A stretch of 64,000 bases of DNA from Streptomyces sp. CGMCC 4.7035. Its GTDB lineage: Bacteria > Actinomycetota > Actinomycetes > Streptomycetales > Streptomycetaceae. The notes under the pieces were generated by a model. The model had not been told where the DNA came from and ran no database searches. It was given only the letters and a program-made list of their open reading frames with translations. The stretch is taken from assembly GCF_031583065.1 (NCBI RefSeq), contig NZ_CP134053.1:3224001-3288000 (forward strand). Reading direction: 5' to 3'. How positions within the stretch are numbered: position 1 is the first letter of the stretch; each line of letters starts with the position of its first letter. Below, piece after piece: positions 25,515-34,254 of the stretch. The translations under genes were made by a program, and so were the position numbers.

Positions 25515-26966
25515 ATGCCCCGGAAGTCCACCCGCCTCACCTTCGCGGTCCTCGCGACCGGTGCGGGCGTGTTCGCCATGCTGCAGTCGCTGATCGCGCC
25601 GGCCCTGCCGACCGTCCAGCACGCGATGCACACCTCGCAGTCCACCGCCACCTGGGTGATGACGGCGTATCTGCTGTCCGCCTCGGTCTTCACGCCGATC
25701 CTCGGCCGGGTCGGCGACCTCGTCGGCAAAAAACGCACCCTCGTCGCCGTCCTCCTGACCGTGCTGGCCGGCTGTCTGCTCGCCGCGCTCGCGCCGAACA
25801 TCGGCGTGCTGATCGTCGCCCGTGTGGTGCAGGGCGTGGGCGGCGCGCTGTTCCCGCTGTCCTTCGGCATCATCCGGGACGAGTTCGCCCCGGCGGAGGT
25901 CAGCGGCAGCATCAGCAATCTGTCCGCCGTGATCGCCGCTGGCGGTGGCGTCGGAATAGTGGCCGCCGGTCCGATCGTGTCCGCGCTCGACTACCGCTGG
26001 CTGTTCTGGATCCCCGTCGCCGTCGTCGCCGTCACCACGCTGATCGCCCTGCGCTTCGTGCCCGAGTCGCCCCGCCGCGCCGAGGGGCGCGTCAACTGGC
26101 TCGGCGCCGTGCTGCTGTCGGCGTGGCTCGTGGCCCTGCTGCTGCCGCTGAGCCAGGCGGGCCAGTGGGGCTGGGGATCGGTTCGGGTGATCGGCATGTT
26201 CATTGCCGCGGTGGCGCTCTTCGCGCTGTGGCTGCTGGCCGAGGCCCGCTCACGCACCCCGCTGATCGACCTGCGCGTCATGCGACTGCCCGCCGTGTGG
26301 ACGACCAACACCGCCGCCCTGCTGTTCGGCGCGGGCATGTACGCGATCTGGTCGTTCCTGCCCGGCTTCGTACAGACGCCCGGCTCCGCCGGCTACGGCT
26401 TCGGCGCGTCCGTCACCGCGTCCGGACTGCTGATGCTGCCGATGCTGGTCGCCATGTTCCTCTCGGGCGTGCTGAGCGGCCGTCTGGAGCCGGTGGTCGG
26501 AGCCAAGGCACTGCTCACGACGGGCGCCGCACTCGGCGCGGTCGCCTGCGGCTTCCTCACCCTCTGGCACGACCGGCAGTGGCAAGTGGCCCTCGTCGCA
26601 GGCGTGTTCGGCTTCGGCATCGGCCTGGCCTTCGCCTCGATGGCCCAACTGATCGTGGGCAGTGTCCCGGCCGAGCAGACCGGCGCCGCGACCGGTATGA
26701 ACGCCAACATCCGCACCATCGGCGGCTCCATCGGCGCCGCGCTCACCAGCGTCCTGGTGACCGGCCGTCTGCAGCCCTCGGGCCTGCCCTACGGCTCCGG
26801 CTACACCCACGGCTTCGGCCTGCTGACCCTGTTCTGCCTCGCCGCGGCGCTGGCCGCGCTGCTCGTCCCGGTCCGGCACGCGGGCCGCGCCACCGGGACG
26901 CCGCGTACGAGCGACGCGTCGGCGCGCAGGGAGCCGGAGGCCGTCGCGCCGGGCGCACGCGGCTGA
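25515..26966 (+). CDS. MFS drug exporter (14-helix DHA2 type)
   Basis: 483 residues; ATG with GGAGAGG upstream. Motif A GRVGDLVGKKR between helices 2 and 3 and the motif C-like ALFPLSFGIIRD/AVIAAGGGVGIVAAGP of drug/H+ antiporters are visible, with 13-14 hydrophobic segments. Regulated by the divergent TetR gene. It probably exports a toxic small molecule; the substrate is unknown. The 3' side carries a heptamer tandem repeat and a dispersed hairpin element. Confidence 0.9.
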   Translation: MPRKSTRLTFAVLATGAGVFAMLQSLIAPALPTVQHAMHTSQSTATWVMTAYLLSASVFTPILGRVGDLVGKKRTLVAVLLTVLAGCLLAALAPNIGVLIVARVVQGVGGALFPLSFGIIRDEFAPAEVSGSISNLSAVIAAGGGVGIVAAGPIVSALDYRWLFWIPVAVVAVTTLIALRFVPESPRRAEGRVNWLGAVLLSAWLVALLLPLSQAGQWGWGSVRVIGMFIAAVALFALWLLAEARSRTPLIDLRVMRLPAVWTTNTAALLFGAGMYAIWSFLPGFVQTPGSAGYGFGASVTASGLLMLPMLVAMFLSGVLSGRLEPVVGAKALLTTGAALGAVACGFLTLWHDRQWQVALVAGVFGFGIGLAFASMAQLIVGSVPAEQTGAATGMNANIRTIGGSIGAALTSVLVTGRLQPSGLPYGSGYTHGFGLLTLFCLAAALAALLVPVRHAGRATGTPRTSDASARREPEAVAPGARG

Positions 26967-26973
26967 CGCTCTC

Positions 26974-27050
26974 GCAGACGGCAGACGGCAGACGGCAGAC
27001 GGCAGACGGCAGACGGCAGGCGGCAGGCGGCAGGCGGCAGGCGGCAGGCG
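26974..27050. repeat. Heptamer tandem repeat, 11 units
   Basis: Six units GCAGACG followed by five units GCAGGCG, starting 8 bases after the MFS stop codon. A single base substitution spread through half of the array. Confidence 0.95.
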
Positions 27051-27203
27051 GCGGGAGTCGGAGCGGGCGTCGCCGGACGCCCGACCGCCGTACCGGAGAC
27101 GGCCCCGGTGACCGCCGTCGAGGCGGGACGGCCCCGGCGGTCACCGCGTCCGCGTCAACGGGCCGTCCTGAGCGGGCTCGGCGAAGTCCGGTGCGGTTCG
27201 ACA

Positions 27204-27255
27204 GCGCCCCAAAGGGGCGCGGGGAACTGCGCGACCAGCCACGACGCACCCGCAG
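27204..27255. repeat. Dispersed Streptomyces hairpin element / bidirectional terminator
   Basis: Perfect hairpin GCGCCCC-AAA-GGGGCGC followed by GGGGAACTGCGCGACCAGCC and ACGACGCACCCGCAG. From memory, this GGGGCGCGGGGAACTGCGCGA-type block recurs near gene ends in many Streptomyces genomes. It lies between the converging MFS and MBL genes, so it can serve both as terminator. Only one copy is in the window. Confidence 0.65.
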
Positions 27256-27283
27256 GTGGCCTACCGGACCTCCAGCGGAGCGC

Positions 27284-28033
27284 TCAGACGGCCAGTTCGC
27301 GTGCGTGCTCGACCGCGGCGCCCACGGAGGTGTGGACCACCGGGCCGTGACCGGGAAGGACGACATCGGCGTCGAGCCGGTCGAGGGCGGTCAGGGAGTC
27401 GAGCGCGCGGGCCCGGTCGCGGTGGAACATCCCGGGCAGCAGCTGGGGGCCGCGCAGACGGGACGTCGGATGGCCGCTGACCAGCGCGTCGCCCGTGACC
27501 AGGACCCCGGCGTCGGGCAGGTGGTAGGCGCAGTGCCCATCGGTGTGACCGGGCGTGAGGACCGGAAGCGGACGCCCGGGAAGGTCGAGCCGGCCCTCCG
27601 CGGGGAACGGCTGCGGCTCGACGACCGGGATGTGCTCCTTTCCACCCGCTCGCAGGGCGTGGACGGCCCAGGGCAGCACTCCGGGACGCCAGCCGTTGGC
27701 CAGGACCTGCCCGATCGTGACCTGGTGCAGAAACTCCCGCCGCGCGTGCGGGACTTCCGCCTGGTGCATCAGGATCGGCGTCCCGTGTGTGCGGCGCAGA
27801 TACTCCGCCGCGCCCAGGTGGTCGTTGTGGGCATGCGTGATCAGGACGGCCGCTACGGCGGCGGGGGAGACACCGACCGCGGTCAGCGACGCGAGGAGAC
27901 GTTCGCGGTCCTTGGGGTACCCCGTGTCGACGAGGGTGGCGGTGTCGCCGTCCTTGACGATCACCCAGTTCGTGCTGCTCCCCGAGACCAGGTACACGTC
28001 GGAGCCGACCTCGACGATGCTGTCGTTGCGCAT
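27284..28033 (-). CDS. MBL-fold metallo-hydrolase
   Basis: 249 residues with the full metallo-beta-lactamase signature: HAHNDHLG (HxHxDH), PGHTDGH, GDALVSG and PGHGPVV. It is of the glyoxalase II / general hydrolase type rather than a true beta-lactamase. The N-terminal strand pattern VGSDVYLVSGSSTNWVIV is typical. Its role and substrate are unknown. It converges with the MFS gene. Confidence 0.88.
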   Translation of the reverse strand: MRNDSIVEVGSDVYLVSGSSTNWVIVKDGDTATLVDTGYPKDRERLLASLTAVGVSPAAVAAVLITHAHNDHLGAAEYLRRTHGTPILMHQAEVPHARREFLHQVTIGQVLANGWRPGVLPWAVHALRAGGKEHIPVVEPQPFPAEGRLDLPGRPLPVLTPGHTDGHCAYHLPDAGVLVTGDALVSGHPTSRLRGPQLLPGMFHRDRARALDSLTALDRLDADVVLPGHGPVVHTSVGAAVEHARELAV

Positions 28034-28162
28034 GAGTTACCGAATCCTCTTCAGGGCCCCGAAGGGCGGGCCGACCTCAGGCACGCGATGCGGACGCCTG
28101 GCCCGGCGCCGCTGAGGGCATCCTCTCGCAGGGCAGCAGGTCCGAGAAGCGGCTTGTGACCG

Positions 28163-28207
28163 CTCGTTCCCTCGTTCCGCTCGTTCCGCTCGTTCCGCTC
28201 GGTTCCG
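28163..28207. repeat. 9-bp tandem repeat beside a stop codon
   Basis: Units CTCGTTCCG (three perfect copies, with an 8-bp and a 10-bp variant at the ends) stop one base short of the stop codon of the minus-strand phosphoesterase gene. Confidence 0.92.
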
Positions 28208-28208
28208 C

Positions 28209-28859
28209 TCAGTCCTCGTGGCCGTCCGCGGCGACCTGGGCGAGCGTGCGTCCGCTGCGTACCGAGCGGGCCCGGCGCGGATCGGGGGTCGCGTGCTCAT
28301 CGGCCCGGGCCTTGCCCGCCTTCACCAGCAGCCAGGCCTCGTCCTCGCCGTCGTCCTTCCCGCCGCGGAACCGGGTGAGGGCGTACTCGCCGTGGAGCTT
28401 CGACCCGTGCAGCCGGAACGTGGCGTGCCCGCGCTCCAGCGACTCCTCGAAGGGAACAGGCCGCCCACGGCGGTCATGGCTCAGCGGCCGATACGTACCG
28501 CGGTCCCAGACGATCACCGCGCCACCCCCGTACTCGCCCCGCGGGATGACGCCCTCGAAGTCCTCGTACTCCAGCGGATGGTCCTCGGTGGGCACGGCGA
28601 GCCGCTTGTCGCCGGGGTCGGCGGACGGCCCCTTGGGGACGGACCAGGACTTCAGCACGTCGCCGACCTGGAGCCGGAAGTCGAAGTGCAGGGTGCTCGC
28701 GTCGTGGATCTGCACGACGAAATGGGGGTCCCCGCCGGGCTCGCGGCCCTCGGTGAACCGGGGATCCTCGCCGGAGGACGCCGCGCGGCCCTCCGGTTCG
28801 CCGGTCCGGCCGAAGTCCCGTTTGCCGCGGTACTCCCGCAGCCGATCGCCGCCGGCCAT
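28209..28859 (-). CDS. LigD-type 3'-phosphoesterase domain protein
   Basis: 216 residues; ATG with AAGGAG upstream. It is a stand-alone LigD PE domain: HFVVQIHDASTLHFDFRL holds the catalytic His and Asp/Arg ligands, followed by LKSWSVPKGPSADP, EDHPLEYEDFEGVIP and GEYGGG. The family trims 3'-phosphate/ribonucleotide ends in non-homologous end joining, normally with Ku and a LigD ligase; neither is in the window. The C-terminus ends in a basic stretch. Confidence 0.88.
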   Translation of the reverse strand: MAGGDRLREYRGKRDFGRTGEPEGRAASSGEDPRFTEGREPGGDPHFVVQIHDASTLHFDFRLQVGDVLKSWSVPKGPSADPGDKRLAVPTEDHPLEYEDFEGVIPRGEYGGGAVIVWDRGTYRPLSHDRRGRPVPFEESLERGHATFRLHGSKLHGEYALTRFRGGKDDGEDEAWLLVKAGKARADEHATPDPRRARSVRSGRTLAQVAADGHED

Positions 28860-28970
28860 GTCCAGCTCCTTCCAGCCCCCGTTCGCACGGAGGGTGCCCT
28901 CTCGTGGGGTCCGAGTACCCCGTCGGCCGCCACGGCCACCCGAGGGGCGTGAGCGAGTAGTCTCCGGGAC

Positions 28971-29426
28971 ATGCGGATCTCCGTTTCCTCGGACATGGAC
29001 GAACCCGTGGCCCGCTTCCTCGTCGGGGAGCTGCGCACCCGCGGCCACGAGGTGCTCACGCACGGGGCGCTGCGCCCCGGGGACGACCCCCAGTGGGCCG
29101 CGTGCTCGCAGGCCGCGGCCCGTGAGGTCGCCGACGGGACGTCGGACCAGGCGGTCGTGTGCTGCTGGACCGGCACGGGCGCGTCGATCGCCGCGAACAA
29201 GGTGCCGGGAGTACGAGCGGCCCTGTGCACGGACGCGTACACGGCGGACGGCGCACGCCGCTGGAACGACGCCAACGTGCTGGCACTCAGCCTGCGGCTG
29301 ACCTCCGAGCCGCTGCTCAAGGAGATCCTGGACGCCTGGTTCGCGGCCGAGGCCGGCGAGGACACCGAGGATCGGGAGAACGTGGCCCGCATCGCACGCC
29401 TCGACCTCGGCAGGCCTCTTCCGTGA
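28971..29426 (+). CDS. RpiB/LacA/LacB-family sugar-phosphate isomerase
   Basis: 151 residues. The core matches ribose-5-phosphate isomerase B: SSDMDEP near the N-terminus, CCWTGTGASIAANK with the catalytic-type Cys, and RRWNDANVLALSLR. It is short and diverged from housekeeping RpiB, so the substrate may differ. It precedes the pterin-like cluster and converges with the CDP-alcohol phosphotransferase gene, so membership of that cluster is only a possibility. Confidence 0.85.
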   Translation: MRISVSSDMDEPVARFLVGELRTRGHEVLTHGALRPGDDPQWAACSQAAAREVADGTSDQAVVCCWTGTGASIAANKVPGVRAALCTDAYTADGARRWNDANVLALSLRLTSEPLLKEILDAWFAAEAGEDTEDRENVARIARLDLGRPLP

Positions 29427-29566
29427 CCGCCGACGTACGGTTCCGGGTGGGTGACGTGCTGAGGGTCGCCTGTCCGTTCAGTCCCACCGAAGAGGGATGC
29501 GGCTGTCGGCGCCGGCAGACCGGGATGCGTGCTCTGGTTCCCGCCGAGGCCGTGCCCCGCCGCCGG

Positions 29567-30376
29567 TCAGTGGCTCGCCACGAGTTCGGGGAGTGGCGCC
29601 CGCACCTCTTCGCCGGCCGTCTCCGTGACGGTCTCCGTAACCGCCTCCGCCGGGCCCCGGCCCTGGTCCCGCACGCTCCACAGCCACAGCACGTCCCGCC
29701 CGAAGGACCACAGCAGCGAGGCCAGCGCGCACACGACGATCCCCGCCGTCGCCGCGTACGGCAGGAAGCCCGACCCGGCCACCAGCAGGGCGATGCCCTG
29801 AACCGCCGCCACCGTCTTGCGCGCCATGCTCGGCGGCAGCTCGCCGTTCAGCCACGGCAACACCCTGGCCGCCGCAACGAACACGTACCGCATCCCGCCG
29901 ATCAGCAGCACCCACGGGCCCAGCGACATCGACACGTACACGCTCAGCACCAGGATGAGGAACGCGTCGACCTCCATGTCGAAGCGCGCGCCGAGCGCGC
30001 TGGAGGTGCCCGTGCGGCGGGCCACCTTGCCGTCCACACCGTCCAGGATCAGCGCCACCGCCGTCAGACCCACGAGGAGCGTCACCGGCGGCGAGCTCTC
30101 GAAGGAGTCCGCGACCAGCGCCGTGACGCCGCCCACCAGGGTCGCGCGGCCCAGGGTGACCCGGTTGGCCGGGCCGAAGGAGCGCAGCCGCGAGCGGAGC
30201 ACGGCCCGGGTGAGAACGGCCCAGGTGGCGAGTGCGAACGCCAGGCCCGTCAGCCAGCCGGCCGGGCCCATGCCGATCGCCGTGCCCAGCAAGGCCAGCA
30301 GCAGCACCTGCACGCCCGCTCCCACGGTCGTCTCCTGCTGCAACAGCCTCGCGTCGTATGTGTGGTTCAGGGCCAC
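29567..30376 (-). CDS. CDP-alcohol phosphatidyltransferase-family membrane protein
   Basis: 269 residues, about six membrane helices. The family motif DGx2ARx8Gx3Dx3D is complete: DGVDGKVARRTG, then ALGARFDMEVD. Such enzymes transfer a phospho-alcohol from a CDP-alcohol donor to an acceptor, making phospholipids or polyol-phosphate lipids. It is divergent from the dehydrogenase gene that opens the PTPS-glycosyltransferase operon, 125 bases away, suggesting shared regulation and a lipid-linked step. Confidence 0.87.
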   Translation of the reverse strand: MALNHTYDARLLQQETTVGAGVQVLLLALLGTAIGMGPAGWLTGLAFALATWAVLTRAVLRSRLRSFGPANRVTLGRATLVGGVTALVADSFESSPPVTLLVGLTAVALILDGVDGKVARRTGTSSALGARFDMEVDAFLILVLSVYVSMSLGPWVLLIGGMRYVFVAAARVLPWLNGELPPSMARKTVAAVQGIALLVAGSGFLPYAATAGIVVCALASLLWSFGRDVLWLWSVRDQGRGPAEAVTETVTETAGEEVRAPLPELVASH

Positions 30377-30501
30377 CGCTCACCCTCCGGCCAAGTGACA
30401 GATTCGATCTTCGCGCGTACGTTGTGCGCGACTTCTCGTAGCCGCGACTTCTCGTAGCTGCGAGTACGTGAAGAGTCGGCAGATCGTTCACGAGGACGCA
30501 C

Positions 30502-31482
30502 ATGGATCTCACAGCACGCGCCTTCTGGCTGCGCTCACCCGGTCATGGGGAGCTGCGGGAGGTGGAGCTGCCCGAGCCCGGTGACGGAGAGGTGCTGGTA
30601 CGCGCGCTGTACTCGGGCGTCAGCCGCGGCACCGAGACGCTCGTCTTCCGCGGCGGCGTACCCGAGAGCCAGCACGCGGCCATGCGGGCCCCCTTCCAGG
30701 AGGGCGACTTCCCGGCACCCGTGAAGTACGGCTATCTCAGCGTCGGACGGGTCGAGCAGGGGCCGGCCGAGCTGGTCGGGCGGACCGTCTTCTGCCTGTA
30801 TCCGCACCAGAGCCGGTACGTGGTCCCGGCCTCGGCCGTCACCGTCGTACCGGACACCGTGCCCGCGGCCCGCGCCATCCTGGCCGGCACCGTCGAGACC
30901 GCCGTCAATGCCCTGTGGGACGCGGGTCCCCAGGTCGGGGACCGGATCGCCGTCGTCGGCGGCGGCATGATCGGGTGCAGCGTCGCCGCCCTCCTCGCCC
31001 GTCATCCCGGCGTCCGTGTCCAGCTCGTGGACGCCGATCCCGAGCGCGCCGGGACCGCCCGCGCGCTCGGCGTCGACTTCGCGCTGCCCGGGGACGCCCT
31101 CGGCGAGTGCGACCTCGTCGTCCACGCCAGCGCCACCGAACAGGGGCTCGTACGCTCCCTGGAACTGCTCGCCCCGGAGGGCACCGTCGTCGAACTCAGC
31201 TGGTACGGCGACCGGCGCGTCACCCTGCCGCTCGGCGAGGCCTTCCACTCGCGCCGCCTCACCCTCCGCAGCAGCCAGGTCGGCACCGTCTCGCCGCGCG
31301 CCCGCGCCGGACGTACGTACGCCGACCGGCTCGCCCTCGCCCTCGATCTGCTCGCCGAACCCGCGTTCGACGCACTGATCAGCGGTGAGTCCGCCTTCGA
31401 AGACCTCCCCGATGTCCTGCCACGCCTCGCGAGTGGTGAGCTGAAGGGGTTGTGCCACCGCATTCTGTATACCGTCGACTGA
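30502..31482 (+). CDS. MDR-family dehydrogenase (BchC-like)
   Basis: 326 residues. An N-terminal GroES-like domain with [17 protein letters not shown] and [13 protein letters not shown], and a Rossmann domain with [17 protein letters not shown]. The SRGTE and KYGY motifs are those of BchC-like and related medium-chain dehydrogenases, which lack the structural zinc Cys cluster. It opens the plus-strand operon leading into the PTPS-like gene. A redox step on a polyol or side chain is the likely role. Confidence 0.85.
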   Translation: MDLTARAFWLRSPGHGELREVELPEPGDGEVLVRALYSGVSRGTETLVFRGGVPESQHAAMRAPFQEGDFPAPVKYGYLSVGRVEQGPAELVGRTVFCLYPHQSRYVVPASAVTVVPDTVPAARAILAGTVETAVNALWDAGPQVGDRIAVVGGGMIGCSVAALLARHPGVRVQLVDADPERAGTARALGVDFALPGDALGECDLVVHASATEQGLVRSLELLAPEGTVVELSWYGDRRVTLPLGEAFHSRRLTLRSSQVGTVSPRARAGRTYADRLALALDLLAEPAFDALISGESAFEDLPDVLPRLASGELKGLCHRILYTVD

Positions 31483-31664
31483 CTCCCGTACCACCGGCCG
31501 ACCTCCGCGCCCGAGTTGCCCGGACTCCGAGGAAACACCCGAGGAACTCTCAAAAAACCTGGAAACAAGGAGAACGGGCAGCTGAACAACGCGCGGGAGC
31601 CAGCCGTACTACACGGCATGCCCCCGGCAGGGGATCAGACGCACCGCACCTGGAGGGTCGTCCG

Positions 31665-32063
31665 TTGTTCAGCATCACCGTCCGCGATCACCTGATGATC
31701 GCCCACAGCTTCCGCGGCGAGGTCTTCGGACCCGCGCAGCGCCTGCACGGGGCGACGTTCCTCGTGGACGCCACCTTTCGTCGTGCCGAGCTGGACGACG
31801 ACAACATCGTCGTCGACATCGGACTGGCCACGCAGGAGCTCGGCGCCGTGGTGAGCGAGCTCAACTACCGCAACCTCGACAACGAACCGGACTTCGCGAA
31901 CACCAACACCTCGACGGAGTTCCTGGCGAAGGTGATCGCCGACCGTCTCGCCGAGCGAATCCACAAGGGCGCGCTGGGCGAGAGCGCCCGGGAGATCGCG
32001 GGCATCACCGTCACGCTGCACGAGTCGCACATCGCCTGGGCGAGTTACGAGCGTGCCCTGTGA
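31665..32063 (+). CDS. 6-pyruvoyl-tetrahydropterin synthase homologue lacking catalytic residues
   Basis: 132 residues from a TTG with GGAGGG 7 bases upstream. The T-fold family is clear ([26 protein letters not shown]), but key residues are changed: the Cys expected four residues before the HGH motif is Ala, HGH is HGA so one zinc-ligand His is missing, and the LDH catalytic Asp/His dyad region reads LNYRNLD. It overlaps the glycosyltransferase (GTGA). S. coelicolor SCO6650, a PTPS homologue with a known structure, is the likely orthologue (from memory). It probably has a new activity on a pyrimidine or pterin. Confidence 0.88.
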   Translation: MFSITVRDHLMIAHSFRGEVFGPAQRLHGATFLVDATFRRAELDDDNIVVDIGLATQELGAVVSELNYRNLDNEPDFANTNTSTEFLAKVIADRLAERIHKGALGESAREIAGITVTLHESHIAWASYERAL

Positions 32064-33292
32064 CCGACACGACCATCGACCACGCGGCCCCGAACGCTGT
32101 CGGCCGCACGGCCGGACAGCAGACCGCCGACCGGGCGTCCCTGAACTACGTGCCCGTGCAGAACGCGGCCCTCAGGAACGCCGACATCATCCCCATGTCC
32201 TTGCGCACCGTGCACTTCGTCATGCCGGGCGGCGTCGACGACCCGACGACCCCCAGCGGCGGCAACGCCTACGACCGCCGCATCTGTCTCGACCTGCCCG
32301 GCTTCGGCTGGCAGGTCACCAAGCACACCGTCGACGGTTCCTGGCCCCGCCCCGAGGCGCCGGCCCGGGCCGAACTCGCCCGTACGCTGCGGGAACTGCC
32401 CGACGGCACGGTCGTCCTGATCGACGGTCTGGTCGCCTGCGGCGTCCCCGAGGTCGTCGTGCCGGAGGCGGAGCGCCTCTGCCTCGCCGTCCTCGTGCAC
32501 CTGCCGCTCGGCGACGAGACGGGCCTCGACCCGCGGACCGCGGCCGAACTGGACGCCAAGGAACGCGCCACCCTGCGGGCCGTGCCCGCCGTCGTCGCCA
32601 CCAGCGACTGGGCCGTACGCCGGCTCGTCTCCCACCACGGGCTCGCCCCCGACCGCGTCCATGTGGCCGCGCCCGGCGCCGACATCGCGCCCCTGGCCCC
32701 CGGCACCGATGGCGTCTCACGGCTGCTGTGTGTCGCCGCCGTGACCCCGCGCAAGGGGCAGCACCGGCTGATCGAGGCCCTCGCCACCGTCAAGGACCTG
32801 CCGTGGACCTGCGAATGCGTCGGCGGGCTCGGCCACGATCCCGAGTACGTCGGGCGCCTGCGCGCCCTCATCGAGGAGCACGGCCTCGGCGACCGGCTGC
32901 ACCTGACCGGACCCCGGTCCGGCGCCGAACTCGACGCGAGCTACGCCTCCGCCGACCTCATGGTCCTCACCTCGTACGCCGAGACGTACGGCATGGCCGT
33001 CACCGAGGCGCTCGCCCGGGGCATCCCGGTCCTCGCCACCGACGTCGGCGGCCTGCCGGAGGCGGTCGGCCGCGCGCCCGACGGCGGCGTGCCCGGCATC
33101 CTCGTACCGCCGGAGGACCCCGCCGCGCTCGCCGCGGAGCTGCGCGGCTGGTTCGGCGAGGCTGATGTACGGCGCCGGCTCAAGGCCGCCGCACGCGGTC
33201 GCCGGGCCGCGCTGGACGGCTGGGCGACCACGGCCCGCAGCCTGGCGGGCGTCCTGGGACGGCTGCGCCACGAGCCCCGGAGGGCGGCATGA
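32060..33292 (+). CDS. GT4-family glycosyltransferase
   Basis: 410 residues; GTG overlaps the previous stop. A GT-B fold with C-terminal donor-site features: [18 protein letters not shown], and the EX7E motif in [20 protein letters not shown] followed by [12 protein letters not shown]. The N-terminal acceptor domain begins [20 protein letters not shown]. It probably uses a nucleotide-sugar to glycosylate the product of the cluster. Overlaps the methyltransferase gene by ATGA. Confidence 0.9.
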   Translation: MTDTTIDHAAPNAVGRTAGQQTADRASLNYVPVQNAALRNADIIPMSLRTVHFVMPGGVDDPTTPSGGNAYDRRICLDLPGFGWQVTKHTVDGSWPRPEAPARAELARTLRELPDGTVVLIDGLVACGVPEVVVPEAERLCLAVLVHLPLGDETGLDPRTAAELDAKERATLRAVPAVVATSDWAVRRLVSHHGLAPDRVHVAAPGADIAPLAPGTDGVSRLLCVAAVTPRKGQHRLIEALATVKDLPWTCECVGGLGHDPEYVGRLRALIEEHGLGDRLHLTGPRSGAELDASYASADLMVLTSYAETYGMAVTEALARGIPVLATDVGGLPEAVGRAPDGGVPGILVPPEDPAALAAELRGWFGEADVRRRLKAAARGRRAALDGWATTARSLAGVLGRLRHEPRRAA

Positions 33293-34254
33293 GCACGAGT
33301 ACGACTCCCACGGGGTCCCGGACGCTTACGGCACCGGCGGCGCCCCAGGCCCCCACGGCCGCCTCGGACACGCCCGGGCCCGCGGTCCTGTCCGCGCTGC
33401 CCGCGCCCGGCACCGGTGACGTGGAAGTCCCCCGGTACGCCCCGCAGTGGCTGCAGTTGCGCGAGCCCGCCGATGCCGCCGCACGGGCGCACGAACTGCT
33501 CGACCCGCTGCGGATCCGGCTCGCGAACCGGTCCGGGCGAGCCACCGATGTCGTGGTGCACGACCTGGGCTGCGGCACCGGGTCCATGGGCCGCTGGCTC
33601 GCCCCGCTCCTCGACGGCGCCCAGCACTGGATCCTGCACGACCGGGACCCGTACCTGCTGCACTTCGCCACGGTGGGCGCGCCCCGCGCGGCCGCCGACG
33701 GCAGCCGGGTCACGGTCACCACCCAGCGCGGCGACATCGGCCGGCTCACCCCCGACGCCCTGACCGGGGCCTCGCTGGTGACCGCCTCCGCGCTCCTCGA
33801 CGTCCTCACCGCCGACGAGATCGACACGCTCGCCGCGGCCATAGTCGGCGCGGGCTGCCCGGCCCTGCTGACGCTCTCCGTCGTCGGCCGCGTGGAACTC
33901 ACGCCCGAGCACCCCATGGACAAGGAGATCGGCGACGCGTTCAACGCCCACCAGCGGCGCGGCGAACTCCTCGGCCCCGACGCGCTGAGCGCGGCCAGCG
34001 AGGCCTTCGGCCGGCTGGGCGCGAGCGTAAGGGTGCACCCGAGCCCCTGGCGGCTCGGCGCCGAGCAGGCCGAACTGACCGAGGAGTGGCTGCGCGGCTG
34101 GGTCGGCGCGGCCGTGGAACACCGGCCGGAGCTCGCGGACCGTGCGGATACGTATCTGCGCGACCGTCTGGCCGCCTGTGCGGCGGGCGAACTGCGCGCG
34201 GTGATCCACCACAGCGACGTACTGGTCCTGCCGCGGCCGACGGGAGAGGCGTGA
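33289..34254 (+). CDS. Class I SAM-dependent methyltransferase
   Basis: 321 residues. Motif I VVHDLGCGTGSMGRWL at about 86-101, then HDRDPYLLHFATVG and a motif IV-like region with SLVTASALLDVL. The N-terminal 45 residues are Ala/Pro/Thr-rich and probably disordered. Overlaps both neighbours by ATGA, so it is translated with the glycosyltransferase and the membrane protein. It is likely to methylate the cluster's product. Confidence 0.9.
   Translation: MSTSTTPTGSRTLTAPAAPQAPTAASDTPGPAVLSALPAPGTGDVEVPRYAPQWLQLREPADAAARAHELLDPLRIRLANRSGRATDVVVHDLGCGTGSMGRWLAPLLDGAQHWILHDRDPYLLHFATVGAPRAAADGSRVTVTTQRGDIGRLTPDALTGASLVTASALLDVLTADEIDTLAAAIVGAGCPALLTLSVVGRVELTPEHPMDKEIGDAFNAHQRRGELLGPDALSAASEAFGRLGASVRVHPSPWRLGAEQAELTEEWLRGWVGAAVEHRPELADRADTYLRDRLAACAAGELRAVIHHSDVLVLPRPTGEA

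Noticed and set aside
26974..27050. Heptamer array and similar arrays as CRISPR
   Set aside because: Units are only 7-17 bp and directly adjacent, with no unique spacers and no cas genes nearby.
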